This document shows, in pieces, positions 58,901 through 64,000 of a stretch of 64,000 nt of DNA (position 1 is its first letter; every line of letters starts with the position of its first letter). This DNA is from Streptosporangium pseudovulgare (GTDB lineage: Bacteria; Actinomycetota; Actinomycetes; Streptosporangiales; Streptosporangiaceae), in NCBI RefSeq assembly GCF_014648055.1, contig NZ_BMQJ01000027.1, positions 1 to 64,000 on the forward strand. Direction: 5' to 3'. A program made the translations under genes and the position numbers. Under the pieces are notes generated by a model. That model saw only the letters and a program-made list of their open reading frames with translations. It did no database searches and was not told the origin of the DNA.

Positions 58901-59355
58901 CCGCCGTCGTCGAGCACGCCCCGGGGCTGCGCACCCTCGGCCTCAGCGACATCGGCTCCCTCGGCGACCTGGCCGCGCTGGACGCCCTGGACCTCTACTC
59001 GCTCGAACTGACCCGTTGCCGGGACGTGACGGATCTGACACCGCTGGCCCGCCAGCGCGGCCTCGAAGCGCTGGTGCTGGAAGAGTCCGAGGTCGCGGAC
59101 CTCGGTCCGCTGGCAGACCTTCCGAAACTCCGTTACCTCCACGTCCAGGGGTCGCGGCGGGTGACGGACCTCTCCCCGCTCACGGATCTGGAGGATCTGG
59201 AGGAGATCTCCCTGAGAGGGACGGCTCCCGTGCTCGATGTGGCTCCGCTCGCGGGCAGGCCGGGGTTGCGGATAACGGCCGGTTCGGACCAGGAGCTCCG
59301 CAACGTCCATCTGCTCCACCCGACCGCGAAGGTCACGCGCGTGCCGGGGTCCTGA
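55984..59355 (+). CDS. NACHT NTPase with C-terminal leucine-rich repeats (bacterial NLR-like)
   Basis: A 1123-residue STAND-type protein. N-terminal helical region (about 1-235), a bridging segment ATLSVAYISLSVSAEAE (239-255), then the NACHT domain: Walker A GDAGSGKSTLLRW (299-311), Walker B LLLVDGVDELA (379-389), sensor VVTSRPAAAD, and the winged-helix/helical part ending FVHRTVQEYLAAKQA. From about 820 on are some twelve irregular leucine-rich repeats (LRNLLLENFDF, LQDLTLRGARH, LEALVLEESEV, DLSPLTDLEDLEEISL). Related bacterial NACHT proteins defend against phages, the LRRs probably sensing an invader. No separate effector gene is seen, so any effector activity would lie in the N-terminal region. 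ATG 55984 with GAGGAG 7 nt upstream. Confidence 0.9.
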   Translation: MPGLEAVVAAAGKAVAERAVREGLAARADGAERKADLATLIRSGFPDRFVRRSLERQLEAIADGVERRLAALVEREYGGLTEGDRAAVLHEVLAALKAADLTDGAVLAADMDPIKLARAVRAGLPDPVRQLGEAGGRLYDVLLDECLDCLVRIIQQLPQYLPRAATELLGRLSSVEERIAALGQHVSAALARLPARSLEAPCGTQDDAEFERRYLEHLGRTLDEVELFGVRVENYRPRATLSVAYISLSVSAEAEAKARRRVPERMRLAELAGTAAETEPATLRVESALGRSRRTLLRGDAGSGKSTLLRWLSVTAARGGFSGDLESWNGSIPFVVKLRSHPSGDLPAPEDLLADVAGPVAGRMPAGWAHRVLDAGRALLLVDGVDELAVRHRPAVRKWLAGLLAAYPGTRTVVTSRPAAADARWLTEEGFTSVTLEPMTPPDLRELVRQWHTAMRGSPSLPCPPERLDEYEGALLARFEGGPHLRALAATPLLAAMLCALNLDRGKQLPRNRMGLYAAALELLLERRDAERGIAAEVALEAEQKVRILQDLAWQLAVWGRSELARTTALRRVEEKIRTMPRVKATAEAVLDHLLQRSGVIREPVPGRIDFVHRTVQEYLAAKQAADDADVEPLVERAHLDQWRETVVMAAGHANAPVRRDLLRGLLDRIDAEDRYGRRLRLLVAGCLETIQELPGDLRDRLEGCLAAVIPPRNEAEARTLALAGEEVLCRLPDDVRGLPKARAVATVRTCWLINGEEALRRLAGYAGDPREAVQRELVTGWEYFDPGEYAARVLADAVLPEILAVTNPRMLGGLRHLKNPKKLIVSCRVSEDLRFLRAAPPLRWLYLFSVGDVDLNDLASQPALTVLYVGMASRRRSDLGCLTRLPGLRNLLLENFDFAGSLAFLDELPRLGTLLLGDLGSVRDFGPVTRHTALQDLTLRGARHLKDVTFLADLPRLEMLALDGADIRGGLAAVVEHAPGLRTLGLSDIGSLGDLAALDALDLYSLELTRCRDVTDLTPLARQRGLEALVLEESEVADLGPLADLPKLRYLHVQGSRRVTDLSPLTDLEDLEEISLRGTAPVLDVAPLAGRPGLRITAGSDQELRNVHLLHPTAKVTRVPGS

Positions 59356-59379
59356 TGACCGGGCCGGCCCGGTCATCAG
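59352..59379. terminator. 28-bp perfect palindrome at the end of the NACHT gene
   Basis: CTGATGACCGGGCC and its exact reverse complement form a 28-bp palindrome that overlaps the stop codon (59353-59355). It is a likely terminator between the convergent NACHT and acyltransferase genes. Confidence 0.78.
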
Positions 59380-59446
59380 GTACCGGCCGTACCCGCTCCG
59401 GAGGCGCGGACCGCCCGCGCTCCCGGGATCCCGCGTGGAACCGCCC

Positions 59447-60481
59447 TCACGCCCCGGGCGTGGGAGCCCGGTGGTTCGCAGCGATCCAGGCGTCGATCCG
59501 CGCCCAGTTGTCGTAGAGCCAGCGGACCTGCTCCTCGCGGTCGCGGGGGACGTCGTCCGCGTCGACCCGCCACCACGTCGCCCGCACCTCGGCGTGCGTG
59601 GGCAGCCTGCTCCAGAGGTCGCCGAGGGTGACCAGGTCGTCCAGGCCGGTGTGGGCGACGAACACCACGTCGGCGGCGGGGCAGGCGTCGATGGCGGCGA
59701 AGGCCCCGCCGGGGTGCGGGGGGAGCAGGTGCTCCAGGCGGCGGGCGCGGGCGGCCTCCTCGGCCAGGCCCTTGTTCTCCAGGCGCCGGAGGGCCCTCGC
59801 CCGCCGCCTGGGGGTGAAGTTCCCGCCCTCGGGGAAGATCACCAGGGCGTCGTCGGGGTCCATGTCGGCGGCCAGCCGGCGGATCTCGGCGACGACGCCG
59901 CCCGACCCGGAGCCCCGGGGGACGAAGGCGCTGGGCACCCGGCCGGTCAGCACGTCCAGGGACGGGTCGAGCCGCAGGGCCGCCTTCATCACGATCCTGG
60001 GACGCCTGCCGTACACGCTGAGCAGGTGGTGCACCAGCAGGACGGAGTCGCCGGGGCCGGCGTGCCGGGCGAGCACGATGACCGGGCGGGTCAGGCGCCG
60101 GGACAGCTCGCCCGGGGTGGGCGTGGGCTCCTCCATGATGACGCGCAGCCCGAAGATCCGCTCGGCCGCGCCGTACACCCGGCCCAGGAACCATTTGATC
60201 AGGGCGTAGTGGCGGTCCTCGTACTCGTCGCGGCTGAGCCGCCCGCCGAACCCGGAGACCACCCAGATGCCGAAGCAGGCCAGCAGCGCCATCGTCTCCA
60301 GCGTCAGCCACGCCACCGCGAACCACACCAGGCGGGTGCCCCGCCGCTGCGGGGGCGGCAGGCGCAGCGAGGCCGCGGCGACCACCAGCAGCCAGATCGG
60401 GAGCGTGACCAGCGCGGCCACGGCGAGCACCACCACCAGGGGCGCGAGGACCAGTCGGCGGACGATGCGGGGAGGGAGCAC
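59447..60481 (-). CDS. PlsC-type glycerolipid acyltransferase
   Basis: A 344-residue membrane acyltransferase. Two N-terminal hydrophobic segments (RLVLAPLVVVLAVAALVTLPIWLL; WFAVAWLTLETMALLACFGIWVV) anchor it. The catalytic HxxxxD motif is LARHAGPGDSVLLVH, followed by VIFPEGGNFTPRRR, which binds the phosphate of the acceptor. It may make or remodel phosphatidic acid or another lipid. GTG 60481 has AAGGAGG 7 nt upstream, deciding the start. It is 16 nt downstream of the patatin gene, probably one operon for lipid turnover. Confidence 0.88.
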   Translation of the reverse strand: MLPPRIVRRLVLAPLVVVLAVAALVTLPIWLLVVAAASLRLPPPQRRGTRLVWFAVAWLTLETMALLACFGIWVVSGFGGRLSRDEYEDRHYALIKWFLGRVYGAAERIFGLRVIMEEPTPTPGELSRRLTRPVIVLARHAGPGDSVLLVHHLLSVYGRRPRIVMKAALRLDPSLDVLTGRVPSAFVPRGSGSGGVVAEIRRLAADMDPDDALVIFPEGGNFTPRRRARALRRLENKGLAEEAARARRLEHLLPPHPGGAFAAIDACPAADVVFVAHTGLDDLVTLGDLWSRLPTHAEVRATWWRVDADDVPRDREEQVRWLYDNWARIDAWIAANHRAPTPGA

Positions 60482-60497
60482 CGGTCCCTCCTTCTGC

Positions 60498-61331
60498 TCA
60501 GGCGGTCGACCGCCGGGCGAGATACTCCGAGGACGCCCGGTACGCACGCTCGATGTACCCAGATATGCGCGATGAATCGCGGTAGCGCAGCTGGGAGAGG
60601 TCCACACCGGGCCTGGCCTCGGTACCGGCGGGCATGACGTGCACCTCCACGCCGTCGGGCAGCGCGGTCATCTCCTCGGTGAAGCGGTGCCGGCGGGCGA
60701 TCTCGAAGGCGGTCAGGCCGACCTCCCACGGCCGGCGCGGGGCGACCAGGGGCCGTTCTATCCGGCCGACGTGCAGGACGTAGACGCGGCGCGCGCCGAG
60801 GGCGACGGCGCGGCCCACCGGGATGCTGTGGACCAGCCCGCCGTCGAGGAAGTGGTCGCCGCCGATGCGGACCGGCGGCAGCAGTCCGGGGACGGCGCAG
60901 GAGGCGAGGACCGCCTCGAGGATCGGTCCCTCGGTGAACCAGTGGGCGGTGGCCCGCTCGACGCAGGCGGCCACGCACTGGAACGGCACGGCGAGGTCCT
61001 CGATGCGGGTCACGGGGAGCATCCCGGCCAGCAGGCCGCGCAGCGGCGCGGCGGAGTGCAGGTGGGTGCCGCTCCTGGCGAGGGTGGACAGCCGGGTCAT
61101 CCACGACCCGCCGAAGGCGGTGCGGACCGCCTCCGACTCCCACAGGGAGGTCAGCCGGGCGACGGCCGCGGCGGGGTCGGCGGCGAGCATGACGCCGTTC
61201 AGCGCGCCGACGGAGGTGCCGACGACCACGTCGGGCTTGACGCCCGCCTCGTCCAGCGCCCGCAGCATGCCGACCTCGTGCGCGCCGAGCACCCCTCCGC
61301 CGCCCAGCACGAACGCCGTGTCCACGTTCAT
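60498..61331 (-). CDS. Patatin-like phospholipase
   Basis: A 277-residue patatin-fold hydrolase. Oxyanion hole FVLGGGGVLGAHEVGML (7-23), nucleophile Ser in VVGTSVGALNGV, and the dyad Asp in DHFLDGGLVHSIPVG (DGG). All catalytic parts are intact. It would release fatty acids from lipids; cytosolic, no signal peptide. ATG 61331; the ribosome site is weak. The downstream acyltransferase suggests a deacylation/reacylation pair. Confidence 0.9.
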   Translation of the reverse strand: MNVDTAFVLGGGGVLGAHEVGMLRALDEAGVKPDVVVGTSVGALNGVMLAADPAAAVARLTSLWESEAVRTAFGGSWMTRLSTLARSGTHLHSAAPLRGLLAGMLPVTRIEDLAVPFQCVAACVERATAHWFTEGPILEAVLASCAVPGLLPPVRIGGDHFLDGGLVHSIPVGRAVALGARRVYVLHVGRIERPLVAPRRPWEVGLTAFEIARRHRFTEEMTALPDGVEVHVMPAGTEARPGVDLSQLRYRDSSRISGYIERAYRASSEYLARRSTA

Positions 61332-61419
61332 GCCCCACACGATAGACCCGGCGCGCGCCCCACGCGGCGGTCCCGGCGGCGCCTGATCGCCGGGACGGGC
61401 TCCGGCCGCGGGTTCCTCC

Positions 61420-61630
61420 TCCGGGCCTGCGGTGCCCGTACCCGGGCCTCGCCCCGGGCCCCGGACGCCTCGGGGCCTCCGGTGTCCGCACCCGGGCACC
61501 CGGTGTCCGCACCCGGGCACCCGGTGCCCGCGCCCGGGCCTCGCCCCGGGCCCAGGGCTCCTCCGGGCCTCCGGCGCCCGCGCCCGGGCCCCGCCCCGGA
61601 TTCCGGTCTTTTCCGGACCGGGTTCCGGGC
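61420..61630. repeat. GC-rich short tandem repeats upstream of the patatin gene
   Basis: Units such as GTGTCCGCACCCGGGCACCC (twice in a row, 61488-61527, 20-bp period) and GCCCGGGCCTCGCCCCGGGC recur over ~200 bp between the divergent patatin and FAD genes. No ORF in it is protein-like. The flank 61630-61742 contains a CCGCCG run and probably the promoter of the FAD gene. Confidence 0.75.
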
Positions 61631-61742
61631 GCGGATCACACCCGTAGTGATCACAGAAATCCGCTGCGCGGTGATACTCGGAGGCGGATCTCACGATGTC
61701 GCCGCCGCCGCCGCCACCGCCACCGCCGTCCGGGAGGGGTTC

Positions 61743-62695
61743 ATGATCCGTAGAGTCGGGGAACACGCGGTCGTGCTGGGAGCGGGGGTCGGCGGGCTGC
61801 TGGCCGCGCGTGTGCTGACCGACTTCTACGACCGGGTGACGCTCGTCGAGCGCGACGCGCTGGGCGACGGAGGCCCCCGCCGGGGCGTGCCGCAGGGGTT
61901 CCACGCGCACGGCCTGCTGCCGCGCGGCCTGCAGATCATGGAGGAGCTGTTCCCCGGGATCACCGCGGAGATGATCGACGCGGGCGCCGTGCCGTACGGG
62001 ACGACGCGGGTCCGCATGATCATGGGCGGGTACGAGTTCGCGAGGACGCCGACCCCGGAGCGGGGCGTGTCGGCGACCCGGCCGTTCCTGGAGGGGCACC
62101 TGCTGCGGCGGGTGCGCGCGCTGCCGAACCTGGTGCTGGCCGACCGCCGCCAGGTCACCGGGATCGCCGCGGACGGAGGCCGGGTCGCGGGCGCGCGGGC
62201 GCCGACGTGGCCGCGGCCGTCCGCGAGGGTGAGCCGCTCGGGGAGGTGGGGACGGCCAGGATCCCGACCAGCGTGCGGCGCCGCTACGAGCGGCTGAGCC
62301 GCTTCCCCGAGGGGCTGCTCGTCACCGGGGACGCCCTGTGCAACTTCAACCCGATCTACGGCCAGGGCATGGCGGTCGGCGCGCTGGACGCCCTCGCGAT
62401 GCGCGACTGCCTGCGCGCGGGCGCCACCGCCCTGGCCCGCCGCTACTTCGCCGCCGCGGCCAGGGCGGTGGACCCCGCCTGGCGGCTGGCCGCCGGCGCC
62501 GACCTGGCCATGCGCGAGGCGGAGGGGAGCAGGCCGCCGCGGGTGCGCGTCCTCAACGCCTACGTCCGCAGGCTCCAGCGGGCGGCCGCGCACGACCCCG
62601 CGGTCGCGGTCGCCTTCGGCCGGGTGACCGGCCTGCTCGACCCGCCCTCGGCCCTCATGCGGCCGGCCGTGCTCTGGCGCGCCCTCCGGGGCTGA
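61743..62695 (+). pseudogene. Broken FAD-dependent monooxygenase
   Basis: The N-terminal part (61743 to about 62190) reads HAVVLGAGVGGLLAARVL, VTLVERDALGDGGPRRGVPQG and HLLRRVRALPNLVL, an FAD-binding hydroxylase. The frame then loses sense; the next frame resumes with ADVAAAVREGEPLGEV, VRRRYERLSRFPEG, LLVTGDALCNFNPIYGQGM (the FAD-ribose motif) and continues to a normal end at 62695. A complete enzyme is about 430-460 residues; here roughly 315 codons remain, so about 120-150 residues between the dinucleotide domain and the GD motif are missing, with a frame change at the junction near 62190-62205. GGAGGGG precedes ATG 61743. Confidence 0.8.
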
Positions 62696-62729
62696 ACCCG
62701 GCCGGCGAGACCGGCCGCGGGGCGGGGGC

Positions 62730-63689
62730 TCAGGGGAGCAGCAGGAGCTTGCCGGTGGTGCGGCGGGCCTCCAGGTCCTCGTGGGCCCTGGCCGCCTCGG
62801 CGAGGGGGTAGCGGCCGGAGATGTGCACCTTCAGCTTCCCGGAGGCCACCCAGTCGAACAGGTCCGAGGCCCGCCAGGTGAGCTCCTCGCGGGTGGCGAC
62901 GTAGTGGGCGAGGGCGGGCCGGGTCAGGAAGAGGGACCCGCGCTGGTTGAGGACCTGCGGGTCGAGCGGCGGGACCGGGCCGCTGGACTGGCCGTACAGG
63001 GCCATCATGCCGCGCGGGCGCAGCGCGGCGAGGCTGCCGTCGAAGGTGGCCGCGCCGACGCCGTCGTAGACCACGTGAACGCCGGAGCCGGTCAGGTCGC
63101 GGACCGCCTCGGAGAAGCCCTCGTAGCGGAGCACCTCGTCGGCGCCCGCCTGACGGGCCAGCTTCTCCTTCTCCTCGGTGGAGACCGTCCCGATCACCCG
63201 GGCGCCGCGCAGCTTGGCCATCTGGACGAGCAGCAGGCCCACGCCCCCGGCCGCGGCGTGCACGAGCACGTCGTCGCCGGGCTTGACCTCGTAGACCGAG
63301 TGGGTCAGGTAGTGCGCGGTCAGTCCCTGCAGGGTGACGGCCGCCGCGACCTCGGCGGAGACCCCCTCGGGCACCCGGACCAGCCGGGAGACCGGCACCG
63401 CGACCTTCTCGGCGTAGCTCCCCATCACGTTGGACCACGCCACGGTGTCACCGGCCGAGACACCCTCGACGTCCTCGCCGACCGCGGTGACCGTGCCCGC
63501 GCCCTCGCCGCCGAGGACGAACGGCAGGGAGAGGGGGTAGCGGCCCATCCGGTGGTAGACGTCGATGAAGTTCACGCCCGCGGCGGCGACGTCGACCAGC
63601 GCCTCCCCGGGGTTGGGCACGGGGTCGGGGTGCTCGGTGTAGGTCAGGGTCTCAGGGCCGCCGGTGGCACGGACGACTATGGCATGCAT
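62730..63689 (-). CDS. Quinone oxidoreductase (zinc-independent MDR family)
   Basis: A 319-residue NADPH-dependent quinone reductase. MHAIVVRATGGPETLTY start, AAGVNFIDVYHRMGRYP, LGGEGAGTVTAVG, and the NADPH site VHAAAGGVGLLLVQMAK, then VYDGVGAATFDGSLAALRPRG. The zinc ligands of alcohol dehydrogenases are absent. It reduces quinones to semiquinones or protects against them. ATG 63689 has GAGGAG 11 nt upstream. It is convergent with the broken FAD gene, 34 nt apart. Confidence 0.93.
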   Translation of the reverse strand: MHAIVVRATGGPETLTYTEHPDPVPNPGEALVDVAAAGVNFIDVYHRMGRYPLSLPFVLGGEGAGTVTAVGEDVEGVSAGDTVAWSNVMGSYAEKVAVPVSRLVRVPEGVSAEVAAAVTLQGLTAHYLTHSVYEVKPGDDVLVHAAAGGVGLLLVQMAKLRGARVIGTVSTEEKEKLARQAGADEVLRYEGFSEAVRDLTGSGVHVVYDGVGAATFDGSLAALRPRGMMALYGQSSGPVPPLDPQVLNQRGSLFLTRPALAHYVATREELTWRASDLFDWVASGKLKVHISGRYPLAEAARAHEDLEARRTTGKLLLLP

Positions 63690-63746
63690 CGCGCTCGACT
63701 CCTCGGGTTCGGTCTGTGATCCTGTCGTCCCCAACTCCGCCGGGTC

Positions 63747-63950
63747 GCTCACTCTTCCCGGCCGGGTCCCCGGGCCGTGATCGGGCCCGTTCAGGGGATG
63801 CCGCCGGAGCCCCGCGGGGTCATCCGCTTCTCCCGGCGGGAAACCGCGGGTGCGATCGAGCCGCCCGGGGAGGAACCGCCGGAGCCCCGCGGGGTCACTC
63901 ATCCTTCCCGGCGGAGCCCTTGGCCGTGATCGGGCCGTTCAGGGTGAAGT
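63747..63950. repeat. Imperfect direct duplication next to the last gene
   Basis: GGGCCGTGATCGGGCCCGTTCAGGG-type sequence near 63772-63797 repeats the coding end GGCCGTGATCGGGCCGTTCAGGG near 63922-63943, and CCGCCGGAGCCCCGCGGGGTCA occurs twice (about 63801 and 63878). The 3' end of the terminal gene appears duplicated about 145 bp away in the spacer (quoted lengths kept short here). Confidence 0.65.
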
Positions 63951-64000
63951 TGTCGAACGACGTCCTGAGCGTGGCGCGGCCCTTCTCGGCGACCCGGGCG
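63895..64000 (-). CDS. C-terminal end of an unidentified gene (truncated by window)
   Basis: A minus-strand frame open from the window edge ends at TGA 63895-63897. The 34 visible residues are ARVAEKGRATLRTSFDNF then TLNGPITAKGSAGKDE. The pattern (short beta strands, FDNFTLNG) would fit the last part of a secreted or beta-sandwich protein, but this is too short to assign. No partner known. Confidence 0.5.
   Translation of the reverse strand, partial: ARVAEKGRATLRTSFDNFTLNGPITAKGSAGKDE

Noticed and set aside
61420..61630. Regular GC-rich repeats resembling a CRISPR-like array
   Set aside because: Units are short, adjacent and without unique spacers of constant length, and no cas genes are present; it is a simple tandem repeat.

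Overview
The window is very GC-rich (roughly 70-75% by eye), with dense genes, many ATGA/GTGA start-stop overlaps and strong third-position GC bias. An F420-type Ddn domain, a calerythrin-like EF-hand protein, a membrane Ser/Thr kinase, an iterative type I polyketide synthase, TreZ/MalQ and a NACHT-LRR protein all point to a filamentous actinomycete. A member of the Streptosporangiales (Actinomadura, Nonomuraea, Streptosporangium relatives) is my best guess; the genus cannot be fixed from the sequence alone.

Layout. 1-0.9 kb: the 3' end of glycerol kinase and a small conserved gene. 0.9-11.8 kb (minus): a compact biosynthetic operon read EF-hand protein, 6-methylsalicylate-synthase-like iterative PKS, LuxE-like acyl-adenylating ligase, LuxC-like acyl reductase, P450, with the last four genes overlapping by 1-4 nt. 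12.4-18.5 kb: membrane Ser/Thr kinase, extended OsmC protein, acyltransferase-3/CapA pair, sirtuin. 19-22.4 kb: Ddn-hemerythrin fusion, TPP riboswitch with tenA and an overlapping glycosyltransferase. 22.6-27.9 kb: reductase with TetR regulator and two matching operators, a two-component system, an orphan ABC-2 permease. 27.9-31.8 kb: malQ and treZ. 32.1-35.0 kb: a protein with ubiquitin-like sequence ending in Gly-Gly, followed 1 nt later by a DUF4132 gene. 35.4-43.8 kb: a tightly overlapped operon of a peptide/nickel-type ABC importer, luciferase-like monooxygenase, two AhpD-fold proteins, a glyoxalase-fold protein and OsmC. 43.8-49.4 kb: secreted pectate lyase with a LacI-type palindrome, and two NAD(P)-binding paralogues flanking an LtrA protein. 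49.8-51.8 kb: tRNA-Arg(TCT), a decayed copy of its 3' end 1.45 kb away, and an atypical, partly broken segment between. 52-55.7 kb: phosphotransferase, cobD, a hexapeptide-repeat ORF, cobQ. 56-59.4 kb: NACHT-LRR (bacterial NLR-like) protein. 59.4-64 kb: glycerolipid acyltransferase and patatin pair, a broken FAD monooxygenase, quinone oxidoreductase, and the end of an unknown gene.

How genes work together. The PKS operon reads as synthesis of an aromatic or reduced polyketide acid, activation by the LuxE homologue, reduction to an aldehyde by the LuxC homologue and oxidation by the P450. The ABC/monooxygenase operon looks like uptake and oxidative breakdown of a small organic compound. The most unusual unit is the ubiquitin-like/DUF4132 pair, for which I know no described function. 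A recurring theme is in-frame or intergenic tandem repeats (P450 N-terminus, MalQ, cobD-cobQ spacer and several intergenic tracts).
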